Source of the DNA: Anaerobium acetethylicum
Lineage (GTDB): Bacteria; Bacillota; Clostridia; Lachnospirales; Lachnospiraceae
Direction of reading: 5' to 3'
Length of the DNA: 64,000 nt
NCBI RefSeq assembly: GCF_900096945.1
Contig: NZ_FMKA01000002.1
Coordinates: 62,001 to 126,000, forward strand
Made by a program: the position numbers and the translations under genes. Numbering within the stretch: position 1 is the first letter of the stretch; every line of letters starts with the position of its first letter. The notes below the pieces were generated by a model. It searched no databases. It saw only the letters and a list, made by a program, of their open reading frames with translations, and was not told the DNA's origin. Below are positions 34,922 through 42,905 of the stretch, piece after piece.

Positions 34922-34926
34922 AAAGG

Positions 34927-34971
34927 GCGTGCAGCAAATAGCTTATATGCTATTATGCTGCACGCTTTTTT
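34927..34971. terminator. Terminator after the CPBP gene
   Basis: 10-bp perfect stem (GCGTGCAGCA with TGCTGCACGC) extended by AATAGC/GCTATT, then T6. The A-rich left flank may also serve the convergent small gene. Confidence 0.9.
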
Positions 34972-34991
34972 CACTTTTAGCGTTTGTGATT

Positions 34992-35171
34992 TCATCCAAT
35001 GTCTTTGTGTGCCTGGTTATCATTTCTGTAGTTTGTTCCCACTTTGTATTTCTTTTCAGATTTAAAATCTTTTCCAAGTGACCGGTTTGTGTGTTCAACG
35101 GTATTAGGAACTTCTTCGGGATTCCCGTCCCACTGTTCGTCAATAGCGGCTTTCTTTTCTTTATCAGACAT
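34992..35171 (-). CDS. Small hydrophilic protein of unknown function
   Basis: 59 residues starting MSDKEKKAAIDEQWDGNPEEV. It is very polar, with no cysteine and no hydrophobic core, probably disordered or folding on binding. The ATG at 35171 has a strong AAAGGAGGAAT Shine-Dalgarno, which is why it is accepted as a gene; a longer in-frame version from 35225 lacks one. Convergent to the CPBP gene across a shared terminator. Family not recognised; composition is reminiscent of small stress proteins, without a motif to prove it. Confidence 0.65.
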   Translation of the reverse strand: MSDKEKKAAIDEQWDGNPEEVPNTVEHTNRSLGKDFKSEKKYKVGTNYRNDNQAHKDIG

Positions 35172-35507
35172 ATATATTCCTCCTTTACAGAAAATCATAT
35201 TTAGGATTAACAATGATACATCCATGCACGCCAGCGCTGTTTTTCAGTTGCTCAAAGTCGGTTTACAAACCCCGGCCATATTGTCGACTAATTACAACAA
35301 AACAACTCTTTTGTTTAATAATATACCAAACGCAGGCATATATCAAGACTATTTGGTGTATACATTGATTTGCAATAGCGGTTATGAAAAATCATGACAG
35401 TTGTATTTATGACGGAACGATAATGATTTATTATGTTGCTTTTTCGGCAAATTGAGATTAAAATCGAATTTGAAAGAAATGCAGGAAGAACAGGGAGTTG
35501 ATCTGAC
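35172..35507. other. Intergenic region between divergent small gene and kdpD-like gene
   Basis: No gene or repeat family recognised. The right part is AT-rich and holds the predicted promoter of the histidine kinase. TAATTACAACAAAACAAC near 35290 and AATAATATACC near 35318 are AT-rich tracts without clear symmetry. Confidence 0.5.
35436..35464 (+). promoter_or_regulatory. Predicted promoter of the kdpDE-like operon
   Basis: TTGCTT at 35436-35441, 17-base spacer, TAAAAT at 35459-35464. Confidence 0.5.
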
Positions 35508-37073
35508 ATGTCAGAAGAGGATAATGATATAAAATTTTTCAAATTATCAAAAAGTAAGATGGGTGTGCAAAAGGGCGGTTTCTATAAGAAGATACTGATC
35601 ATGGTACTGATCATGTTTGTATGCACAATGGTCTCGATGCTTTCATACTATATCGTAATGTTTGAATCCAATATCGTAATGATATATTTGCTTGGAATCC
35701 TTATGATCTCATATCTGGCGGAAAGCTATCTTTATAGTCTTTATGCCTCGGTTGTTGCGGTCCTTCTTTATAATTTCTTTTTCACGGAACCTTTCTATAC
35801 GTTTAAAGTGAATGATCCGAACTACCTGCTTACATTTTTTGTAATGTTTATTGTCGGATTTATTACCAGCATGCTTACCATAAGGGTTAATCTGGAGAGG
35901 CAGCTTGTGGAGGACAGGGAGGAGTATATTTCCGCATTATATGACATCGAAAAAAAACTTCTCAATGTGAAAAGCAGGGAGGAACTCGCCAGTGTGTCTG
36001 CAGGGGAGATTGCCAGGTATTTCGGTGAGAATGTGGTTGTACGTTTCTTCGGATCAGAGGGTGAACAGATTCACAGCCATATAGAAGGAGCGGATGTATT
36101 TGGCAGCGCAGCTGATCATTCGGCATGCATGGAAGCCTATGAGTCAGGGAATCCCTGTGGGCGGGGAACGCCCCTTTTTTCAACGGCCAGAGCATATTAC
36201 AGACCGATCTTCAACCAATACGGTGTGCAGGGCGTCATTGGGATTTCAGTGTCCAAAGGAAATGAACTTTTGCAGGCACAGTATAGCTTCATGGATGTGA
36301 TTATTCCGCAGATTGCAGTAGTGCTTCAGCGTGAAAAAAATTATGAAAAACAGCAGAAAGCCCAGATGGAGATTCAGAAGGAACGCCTGCGTGCAGATAT
36401 GCTGAGATCTGTCTCCCATGATTTTCGAACACCTCTGGCAGGAGTAATGGGTCTGTCAAGTACGGCCCTGGATAATTATGATAAAATGAGTGACGAAGTC
36501 AGAAAAAAATTTCTGCAAAGCATATATGAGGATGCAAACTGGCTGAATGAGATGGTGGAAAATATTCTTCAGACTACCCGTTTTGAGGAAGGAAGGGTCA
36601 ACCTCAATATTGCAGAAGAGGCAGCAGAGGAGATTATAACTGAAGCGGTTACCCATGTAAAGAAACATGCGAATAAGCATAAGATTCTGGTGAAAATACC
36701 GGATGAGATAATTCTGATCAGGGCGGACGGGGTATTGATCAGGCAGGTAATCGTAAATCTGCTGAATAATGCAGTCAGCTATTCGCCGGAAGGGAGCGAG
36801 ATCATAGTATTCCTGCACCGTGAAGGTGACAGGGCTGTATTTGAAGTTAAGGATAATGGTCCTGGCATTGCCAATGCGGAACTGTCCCATGTCTTTGAAC
36901 GTTACTATCGCAGCGGCACCAGTGGAGCAGTTAAGAGCAAGGGGATGGGACTCGGTCTTTCCCTTTGCAAGTCCATTGTAGAAGCCCACAATGGGGAGAT
37001 TACCGTTCGAAATAATGTTCCCCACGGCACTATTGTCAGTTTTTATTTGTTGTCAGACAAGGAGAGTATATGA
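35508..37073 (+). CDS. KdpD-like sensor histidine kinase (short form, DUF4118 membrane domain)
   Basis: 521-residue kinase resembling the C-terminal two-thirds of KdpD: a four-helix DUF4118-type membrane domain (about 27-125), a GAF-like region (about 150-280), HisKA with H304 (SVSHDFRTPL) and HATPase (NLLNNAVSYSP, DNGPGI, GMGLGLSLCKSIVEAH). The N-terminal KdpD ATPase and universal-stress domains of the full-length protein are absent. A gene for a response regulator overlaps by 4 bases, and Trk potassium uptake genes follow. Sensing potassium or turgor is a context-based inference; kdpFABC is not in the window. Confidence 0.93.
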   Translation: MSEEDNDIKFFKLSKSKMGVQKGGFYKKILIMVLIMFVCTMVSMLSYYIVMFESNIVMIYLLGILMISYLAESYLYSLYASVVAVLLYNFFFTEPFYTFKVNDPNYLLTFFVMFIVGFITSMLTIRVNLERQLVEDREEYISALYDIEKKLLNVKSREELASVSAGEIARYFGENVVVRFFGSEGEQIHSHIEGADVFGSAADHSACMEAYESGNPCGRGTPLFSTARAYYRPIFNQYGVQGVIGISVSKGNELLQAQYSFMDVIIPQIAVVLQREKNYEKQQKAQMEIQKERLRADMLRSVSHDFRTPLAGVMGLSSTALDNYDKMSDEVRKKFLQSIYEDANWLNEMVENILQTTRFEEGRVNLNIAEEAAEEIITEAVTHVKKHANKHKILVKIPDEIILIRADGVLIRQVIVNLLNNAVSYSPEGSEIIVFLHREGDRAVFEVKDNGPGIANAELSHVFERYYRSGTSGAVKSKGMGLGLSLCKSIVEAHNGEITVRNNVPHGTIVSFYLLSDKESI

Positions 37074-37768
37074 TGGAACCGCTTATTTTGGTTGTAGATG
37101 ATGAAAAATCAATCCGGAGCTTTCTGAAAGTGTCAATAGAAACCCAGGGATATAAATGTATTGATACGGATAATGGTGCAAGTGCTCTTATGCTGGCTGT
37201 TTCCCATAATCCGGATATATTGGTTTTAGACCTTGGGCTGCCGGATATGGATGGAGTTGATGTAATAAAGAAGCTGCGTGAAATATCACAGATTCCGATT
37301 ATCATAATTTCTGCCAGAGGTCATGAAAGGGAAAAGATAAAGGCTCTGGATGCAGGGGCAGATGATTATCTGACAAAGCCTTTCAGTGTACCGGAATTAT
37401 TGGCACGAATACGTGTTATTCTCCGGCATAAAGCATTTGAAAAGTTTCCGAAAGAAATCGAAAGCGCTGTCTTTCAGGTAAAGGATCTCGTTATTGATAT
37501 GGATAAACGCAGAGTATGGCTGGGCGAGGAAGAGATCCATCTGACACCGAATGAGTATAAGGTGCTGGTATTACTGGCTGAAAGTCATGGTAAAGTTCTA
37601 ACCCATAAATATATAACGGAACATATATGGGGAGGAACAATATCAGATGATACAAGGTCACTGCGGGTATGTATGGGAAACCTGAGAAGAAAGCTTGGTG
37701 AGGACCCATCCCAGCCTGAGTATATCATTACCGAAATAGGTGTGGGATACAGGCTGATTGATGAATAA
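37070..37768 (+). CDS. KdpE-like OmpR-family response regulator
   Basis: 232 residues: a receiver with the acidic pocket VVDDE, phospho-acceptor D54 (LVLDLGLPDMDG), TKPF lysine, and a C-terminal winged helix (HLTPNEYKVLVLLAESHGK, then LRVCMGNLRRKLGEDP and EIGVGYRLID). These blocks are KdpE-like. The start overlaps the kinase stop (ATGATG) and GGAGAG precedes it. It is followed by a bidirectional terminator, so the trk genes are a separate transcript that it could control. Confidence 0.95.
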   Translation: MMEPLILVVDDEKSIRSFLKVSIETQGYKCIDTDNGASALMLAVSHNPDILVLDLGLPDMDGVDVIKKLREISQIPIIIISARGHEREKIKALDAGADDYLTKPFSVPELLARIRVILRHKAFEKFPKEIESAVFQVKDLVIDMDKRRVWLGEEEIHLTPNEYKVLVLLAESHGKVLTHKYITEHIWGGTISDDTRSLRVCMGNLRRKLGEDPSQPEYIITEIGVGYRLIDE

Positions 37769-37815
37769 AAAAACGGCAGGCAATGTGAATATATTCACAT
37801 TGCCTGCCGTTTTTT
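37767..37815. terminator. Terminator after the kdpDE-like operon
   Basis: Near-perfect palindrome with about 17 paired bases (CGGCAGGCAATGTGAAT with its complement), flanked by A7 and T6. Confidence 0.92.
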
Positions 37816-37821
37816 GAATTT

Positions 37822-37987
37822 ATAGGAGTGGAATGTCAAAAGCCCATTTACAAAATAGTGTTCGTCAATTTGCACAAGTTTAAACAATTAGGACGTGATG
37901 CAAAACATGTTCATTCGCAGCGCGCTCTCGCTTAGATGAAGACGTAGTGGTACGTAGGGCCGCAGAATACGCGGCCCATGACGCGCA
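37822..37987 (+). repeat. Family A composite repeat, copy 3 (truncated)
   Basis: Shares TATAGGAGTG, GTCAAAAGCCCATTTACA, CGTCAATTTGCAC, GGACGTGATGCAAAACATG, CGCAGCGCGCTCTCGCTTAG and the left arm ATGAAGACGTAGTGGTACGTA. It ends after a GGGCCGC/GCGGCCC hairpin, so the right half of the core palindrome and the outer right arm are lost. Confidence 0.82.
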
Positions 37988-38087
37988 AGAAGAATATTTG
38001 CAGAAAAATTACGGGAACCGGCAGAATGCTTACACAAAACTTACACGGAAAGGTTTATTCTGATAGCAGTTAAAGGAGGTAACGAGT

Positions 38088-38417
38088 ATGCAAAAAATCG
38101 ATCATTCAGCAATAAACAACCCATACATCTGCATGGCAATCAATAAGCTTCATTGCAACGAAATCAATGAAGCCTATAAAATTATCATGGAGGCCTTACA
38201 TGCAAATCCAAATGCGCCAGAGCCGCAGAACCTGTTAGGAATCTGGAATGAAATCAACGGGAATGACGACATGGCGAGGCGGCACTACAGAGCCGCATAT
38301 GCCCTGGATCCCTCATATAGACCAGCCAGTAAAAACCTTGAAAGGCTGTGCATCTTTTTTGAGGATAAGAGAGACCCTGCGGACTTTGGCGATCATGAAG
38401 TCACGAAAAAAAGATAA
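38088..38417 (+). CDS. TPR-like small protein
   Basis: 109 residues with two tetratricopeptide-like helical pairs: NEAYKIIMEALHANPNAPEPQNLLGIW and DMARRHYRAAYALDPSYRPASKNLERL, the latter with the typical A/Y/P spacing. The C-terminus is charged (DKRDPADFGDHEVTKKR). AAAGGAGGT is well placed before the ATG. It lies 58 bases before trkA. I do not recognise a named family. The position suggests a role with, or cotranscription with, the Trk genes, without direct proof. Confidence 0.8.
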   Translation: MQKIDHSAINNPYICMAINKLHCNEINEAYKIIMEALHANPNAPEPQNLLGIWNEINGNDDMARRHYRAAYALDPSYRPASKNLERLCIFFEDKRDPADFGDHEVTKKR

Positions 38418-38475
38418 GAAACGCAAGCGGTTGAACTTATAGGTTGTCCGCTTTGTAAAAAACGGAGGAAAATTT

Positions 38476-39129
38476 ATGTACATAATCATCATTGGCTGCG
38501 GAAGGTTAGGCAGTAATCTGGCAAAGGGACTGGCTGACGATGGAAACGATATCTGCATTATTGACCGTGACGCCGACAAGCTGAATGCGTTGGGCAGCGG
38601 CTTTAACGGTCAGCGGATAAAGGGAATAGAATTTGACAGGGATATTCTGATGGAAGCCGGGGTACAGGATGCGGATGCAGTACTGGCAGTCACGCCGGAT
38701 GACAATATAAACATTACGATATCGCTTATTGTGGATAAGATATTTAAAGTTAATAATGTCATTTCAAGGGTAAATGATCCCGGAAAAAAAACGATATATA
38801 ACCAGCTGGGAATCAATACGATTGACCCAATCCAGTACGAACTTGAAATTCTGAAAAACAAGCTTCTGATTGAAAACATGGAGGTTTTATCCTCGCTGGA
38901 CAATAATTATGAAATTATTGAGCTTCTTGTCTATAAAGAGAAGCATCTGTCGGTCATGGAAATTGAAGAGAGATACAAGTGTATTATTTCAGCTATTGTG
39001 AAGGAAGGCAGAATGGGGCTCCCGCAGAAAAATGAAATCGTAAGGCACGGGGACAGAATTGTTTGTACTGTTCAGAAAAAGGATAAGGGAAGACTAATAA
39101 ATTCATTCGGTAAGGAGATTTTAATATGA
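38476..39129 (+). CDS. trkA: TrkA/KtrA-type potassium uptake regulatory subunit (first copy)
   Basis: 217 residues: an N-terminal Rossmann RCK domain (IIIIGCGRLGSNLAKGL glycine motif, then CIIDRD acidic end of beta-2 for NAD(H) binding) and a C-terminal RCK_C domain from about 135 (VMEIEERYKCIISAIVKEGR). It gates a TrkH/KtrB-type channel on the cytoplasmic face. The next trkA-like gene overlaps by 4 bases, so two different RCK subunits are made from one transcript, equivalent to the two halves of a long E. coli TrkA. CGGAGGAA precedes the ATG. Confidence 0.94.
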   Translation: MYIIIIGCGRLGSNLAKGLADDGNDICIIDRDADKLNALGSGFNGQRIKGIEFDRDILMEAGVQDADAVLAVTPDDNINITISLIVDKIFKVNNVISRVNDPGKKTIYNQLGINTIDPIQYELEILKNKLLIENMEVLSSLDNNYEIIELLVYKEKHLSVMEIEERYKCIISAIVKEGRMGLPQKNEIVRHGDRIVCTVQKKDKGRLINSFGKEILI

Positions 39130-39827
39130 AAACTATAATAATCGGCGGAGGAAAAATCGGCTATTATCTTTTTAAGACATTAAGGGAAAGAGGCCGCCAG
39201 GTTACCATTATAGAGAGAGACAAGGAAACATGCGGGAAAATAGCGGAAGACATTGATGGCGATATCATATGTGGTGACGGTACGGATTTGGAAGTGCTTA
39301 AGGAGGCTGGAATTGAGGAAGCGGAGATTGTAGCGGCAGTGACGGGCACGGATGAGGAAAACCTTGTAATATGCCAGATAGCAAAACTGAGCTTCAGCTC
39401 GATGAAGACAATAGCCCGCGTGAATAATCCCAAGAATACAACAATGTTCAAAAACCTGGGAATAGACAATACGGTCTGCAGCACGGAAGTCATCACAAAC
39501 CTGATTGAATATGCCCTTAACGAAGAGGATTATAGAATCGTGAATACCTTCGGACGGGGTTCCATGGTGCTGGCAGAGCTGACGATCAGGGAAACAGTCA
39601 CCTGGTGCAACAAAATGATCAAAGAGCTTCTGCTCCCGGAGGAGTGCGTATTCGTATCCGTAATGCGGGGTGAAGAGGTTATATATCCCAAAGGGGATAC
39701 AGGACTTCAGAACAACGACAAGTTGCTTATTGTAACCAATTATTCGGTTTTAGCGGAATTAGTAGATGAGCTTTATGACGGAGGAAAAAGGAAATGGAAA
39801 TCAAGAAAAATGAAATTACAGGCATAG
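39126..39827 (+). CDS. trkA: TrkA/KtrA-type potassium uptake regulatory subunit (second copy)
   Basis: 233 residues. RCK Rossmann domain with IIIGGGKIGYYLFKTL and TIIERDKETC, then GDIICGDGTDLEVLKEAGI and an RCK_C domain after residue about 140. The extreme C-terminus is basic (GGKRKWKSRKMKLQA) and overlaps, in another frame, the start of the 34-residue membrane peptide gene. Together with the first copy it probably forms the cytoplasmic ring on TrkH. Confidence 0.94.
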   Translation: MKTIIIGGGKIGYYLFKTLRERGRQVTIIERDKETCGKIAEDIDGDIICGDGTDLEVLKEAGIEEAEIVAAVTGTDEENLVICQIAKLSFSSMKTIARVNNPKNTTMFKNLGIDNTVCSTEVITNLIEYALNEEDYRIVNTFGRGSMVLAELTIRETVTWCNKMIKELLLPEECVFVSVMRGEEVIYPKGDTGLQNNDKLLIVTNYSVLAELVDELYDGGKRKWKSRKMKLQA

Positions 39828-39898
39828 TGGCTGAAGTGATCGCTGTCATATGTTATGTCGGAGCAGGCTTTATGGCGACGGTCGCCATAATGGGGTGA
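39794..39898 (+). CDS. 34-residue single-span membrane peptide in the trk operon
   Basis: The ATG at 39794 is preceded by GGAGG (39780-39784, 9-base spacing) and opens 35 codons ending TGA at 39896. The peptide has a short charged N-terminus (MEIKKNE), then one hydrophobic helix (ITGIVAEVIAVICYVGAGFM, then ATVAIMG). It overlaps the end of the second trkA and stops 4 bases before trkH. Size and topology recall KdpF, the 29-residue peptide that stabilises KdpFABC, but there is no evident sequence similarity. I infer a TrkH accessory subunit. Below common gene-calling limits. Confidence 0.7.
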   Translation: MEIKKNEITGIVAEVIAVICYVGAGFMATVAIMG

Positions 39899-39902
39899 CG
39901 TC

Positions 39903-41441
39903 ATGAACCAGACAGAGAAAAAATCGTATAGCCTTGAAATAATCAGCTACTACACCGGATATATAGTTCTGATATCCTCTTCGCTGATGGCAATACCGGC
40001 ATTGACATCCCTTATGTTCAAAGAGTGGAACCCACTGCTTGATTTTATAATAAGCATGACAGTATCGCTGGCTGCCGGGCTTGCGCTGGTTATGTTCGGA
40101 ATGAGGATGAAGAAGGAAAAGCCGGACGTGCAGTGGAAACATGGCTTTGCCGTTGCCGCCCTTTCATGGCTCATTCTGACAGTTCTGTGCGCGATGCCGT
40201 ACTGGCTGAGCGGACATATGAAATCATATCTGGATGCATGTTTTGATGTTATGAGCGGATTCACCACGACGGGAGTAGTATTACTGCAGGATCTTGACCA
40301 TATTTCCAATGGCCTTAATATGTGGAGACATATTCTGACTTTCATAGGGGGCCAGGGCATGGTTGTCCTTGCGCTGACATTTCTGGTGAAGGAAACAGGC
40401 GGAGCTTATAAAATGTACGTCGGCGAGGGCAAGGATATTGAACTGGTGCCTAACGTGAAGGGGACGACAAGGCAGATATGGAAGATAAGCATGATTTATC
40501 TTCTGGTAGGAACAGCCGTCCTCTGGGTGATTGGAATTGCTATAGGTCTGAAGCCTGTCTCGGCTATCCTCCATGCCATCTACATATTCGAATCCTCATG
40601 GAGCACGGGAGGGTTCGCGCCAAATACCCAGAATATCATGTATTACCATAGTCTGATATATGAGACAGCCGCTATGGTAATATTTATACTGGGCTCGTTC
40701 AACTTTGGACTGCACTATGCGATATGGCATGGAAAGCGCAAAGAGATCATAAAAAATATTGAGACCCAGAGCTTCTTCATAACGTCCTTTCTGACTGTCA
40801 TTCTTGCTCTTGCAGGACTGGCCAGGCTGAACGTCTATCCGGATGCTGTTGCGGGCTTCAGGAGAGTCGTTTTCAATGTGCTCTCAGCTCATACGACAAC
40901 TGGTTTCGGCTCCATTTATGCAAGGCAGTTCGCTTTGGAGTGGGGGGATTTCGGGATAATGATAATGGTTATAGCCATGCTGATCGGCGGTTCCGCATGC
41001 TCTACGGCAGGCGGTATCAAAGGCCTGCGGGTCGGAATCGTATGCAAAGGGCTTATCATGGACATTAAGAAACTGCTTTCATCTGAAAGAAGGATGAAGG
41101 TGTATAAATTCCATCATATTAAAGACCAGATTTTAAGTGAGGGAGCAATCAAATCGGCGGCAATTATCATCATCTGCTATATCGCCACATTTGGAGTAGG
41201 GACTCTTCTGGGAACTTATTACGGCTATCCACTTGCGGATTCCGCTTTTGAATCGGCATCCATAACAGGAAATGTTGGTCTGAGCATAGGAGTCACGGCA
41301 CCTGGGATGCCTGCCGCTATGAAGGTTTATTATATAATTGCAATGTATCTGGGCAGATTAGAGTTTCTTTCGGTATTTGCACTGATTGGCTATCTATTTG
41401 GAGGTGTGAAAAAAGTATGCGCAAATTACCGGGAACGCTGA
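39903..41441 (+). CDS. trkH: TrkH/KtrB-type potassium transporter
   Basis: 512-residue potassium-translocating subunit with four pore-loop repeats; the selectivity glycines are visible in MSGFTTTGV, SSWSTGGFAPN, SAHTTTGFGS and SITGNVGLS. The intramembrane loop segment GGSACSTAGGIKGLRVG and the basic linker are present. TGGGGTGACGTC precedes the ATG, 4 bases after the membrane peptide. With the two TrkA proteins it makes a complete Trk/Ktr system. The last 25 bases overlap the OB-fold protein gene. Confidence 0.95.
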   Translation: MNQTEKKSYSLEIISYYTGYIVLISSSLMAIPALTSLMFKEWNPLLDFIISMTVSLAAGLALVMFGMRMKKEKPDVQWKHGFAVAALSWLILTVLCAMPYWLSGHMKSYLDACFDVMSGFTTTGVVLLQDLDHISNGLNMWRHILTFIGGQGMVVLALTFLVKETGGAYKMYVGEGKDIELVPNVKGTTRQIWKISMIYLLVGTAVLWVIGIAIGLKPVSAILHAIYIFESSWSTGGFAPNTQNIMYYHSLIYETAAMVIFILGSFNFGLHYAIWHGKRKEIIKNIETQSFFITSFLTVILALAGLARLNVYPDAVAGFRRVVFNVLSAHTTTGFGSIYARQFALEWGDFGIMIMVIAMLIGGSACSTAGGIKGLRVGIVCKGLIMDIKKLLSSERRMKVYKFHHIKDQILSEGAIKSAAIIIICYIATFGVGTLLGTYYGYPLADSAFESASITGNVGLSIGVTAPGMPAAMKVYYIIAMYLGRLEFLSVFALIGYLFGGVKKVCANYRER

Positions 41442-42031
41442 TGATCATCCTGCTGGCGGCATTTACCATTTCGCTAAGCGTAAATGCGGAACAGGCAGCG
41501 AGTGGAAATACGGATGTCGAAAATTCAGAGTCTGAAAATGATGATGCGGAAAAAACAGAAAAAGCAGAAGAAGCAGAAGAAGCAAAAGAAGCAAAAGAAG
41601 CAATCAGGACAGACATAAACGCTCTGATAGAAAATGCGAAAGAGCTTGATGGAAAAGAGGTTACGGTACAGGGCGAAGCTATCGGTGAACGAATGGACAG
41701 AGGGGATTATTCCTGGGTCAATATAAATGACGGGACAAATGCAATCGGTCTCTGGATAGAAAAAAGTGAAGCGGAAAAGATAACCTGCTATGGAACCTAT
41801 AAATTCAAAGGAGACATGGTTCATGTAACCGGAATATTCTATAGGGCATGCAGTGAGCATGGAGGCGAGGCGGATCTGCATGGCGGTTCGGTGGTGATAG
41901 CGGAAGAAGGGTATTATGTGGCAGAAAAAATACCATTCTTGAAAAAAATATCCACTGCTGCCCTGGCAGCATGCGGTCTGGTAATCGCAGCTGTTTGCCT
42001 GCCGGTAATCAGAAAAAGGATTGACAGATAG
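41417..42031 (+). CDS. Secreted or membrane-anchored OB-fold protein linked to trkH
   Basis: 204 residues: a signal peptide (MRKLPGTLMIILLAAFTISLSVNAEQA, cleavage likely near 25), a low-complexity acidic Glu/Ala/Lys linker (about 30-62), an OB-fold-like domain (KELDGKEVTVQGEAIG, WVNINDGTNAIGLW, DMVHVTGIFY) and one C-terminal membrane helix (about 178-197) with a basic tail. It thus faces outside, anchored at the C-terminus. GGAGGTG precedes the ATG inside trkH. Such OB-fold modules occur in nucleic-acid and small-ligand binding proteins. Here a role beside the potassium channel is suggested only by the overlap. Confidence 0.78.
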   Translation: MRKLPGTLMIILLAAFTISLSVNAEQAASGNTDVENSESENDDAEKTEKAEEAEEAKEAKEAIRTDINALIENAKELDGKEVTVQGEAIGERMDRGDYSWVNINDGTNAIGLWIEKSEAEKITCYGTYKFKGDMVHVTGIFYRACSEHGGEADLHGGSVVIAEEGYYVAEKIPFLKKISTAALAACGLVIAAVCLPVIRKRIDR

Positions 42032-42088
42032 AAGCATCTGCTACAGGAGCTGTTCCGGCAAGTAATTATCGTAAAAATCGAGAAATAA

Positions 42089-42124
42089 AAGCGGGAAGTG
42101 TATGTTGAAAAACACTTCCCGCTT
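42089..42124. terminator. Bidirectional terminator
   Basis: 13-bp perfect stem (AAGCGGGAAGTGT with its complement) between the trk operon and a convergent gene, with A-rich and T-rich flanks. Confidence 0.88.
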
Positions 42125-42129
42125 TATTT

Positions 42130-42549
42130 TTATTGCTCCAGTTCTAAAAACTCTTTTTTAGTAACAGCATCAATGAGTACTGAGTCATCCTCGTCGTAGA
42201 TGCATGAATTTCCGGATTTGGAATAGAATTCCGTAATATCGCCTGTCTTTGGATTGAGATAGTATACTACGCGGGTATGCTCATCGGCTATAAGCGACAG
42301 CTCACCCATGTAATTGGCAGCAATCACATTCAGTCCGGAGATATCCGGTGCCTGTTCTTCATAGACTTTCTGTACATCCGATTTGAGCACTGTGAATCCA
42401 TGGAAGAGATAGCCGCATATCAGGCAGATGGCGAAGGCCAGCACTGCAATGACTATATGTGAAATAGGCGCGAGAATATCGTGCCAGTGTTTCTCCTTTT
42501 CAGTATGCCCGCTTTTTTCTGTCTGTAATTCTGAATCGGTTGATTTCAT
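42130..42549 (-). CDS. Single-span membrane protein of unknown function
   Basis: 139 residues starting at the ATG at 42549, which AAGGAGT precedes; an upstream in-frame start at 42636 lacks a site. A polar N-terminal 30 residues is followed by one membrane helix (ISHIVIAVLAFAICLICGYLF) and an outside domain containing ELSLIADEHTRVVYYLNPKTGDITEFY, which resembles a small beta-sheet region. No family recognised. Convergent with the trk operon across a shared terminator. Confidence 0.75.
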   Translation of the reverse strand: MKSTDSELQTEKSGHTEKEKHWHDILAPISHIVIAVLAFAICLICGYLFHGFTVLKSDVQKVYEEQAPDISGLNVIAANYMGELSLIADEHTRVVYYLNPKTGDITEFYSKSGNSCIYDEDDSVLIDAVTKKEFLELEQ

Positions 42550-42784
42550 CGTTGTGTACTCCTTAATTTTTTTATAGTTCCCTTCATGATTTGAAAGCTT
42601 TCTGTAGATTATAATATTTTTGGATAGGAATATCAATCAGAATTGTTCTTCTTATTGTTTTTTTACACGGAATTATATAAATGCAGTAAAAAAATGCAGA
42701 TAGTACAAATAATATAAAAAGAAAGGATAATACTACAAAGTCATTGGACGTTTTCTATTATAAGATTATAGTTAACGAGATCAT

Positions 42785-42862
42785 TTTTTGATTTATAGGA
42801 AATTACTCGAATTTCCTATAAATCAAAAACGCTCCGCGTAGAATGTGCAGTCGGGCTTTTTC
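42785..42862 (+). repeat. Family B hairpin repeat
   Basis: A perfect 20-bp stem (42785-42804 with 42810-42829), 5-base loop, then CGCTCCGCGTAGAATGTGCA and GTCGGGCTTTTT. The stem starts with T5 and ends with A5, so it works as a terminator only on the minus strand, or as a barrier ahead of the glycosidase gene. The rest of the gap at 42550-42905 is AT-rich without a gene. Confidence 0.75.
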
Positions 42863-42905
42863 GTTTTAAATGTAATGGGACAAAAAAATGGGAGGTTAAA
42901 AAACG

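Noticed and set aside
40585-40605. TTCGAATCC-like string suggesting a tRNA T-loop
   Set aside because: It lies inside trkH, and no acceptor or anticodon arms surround it.
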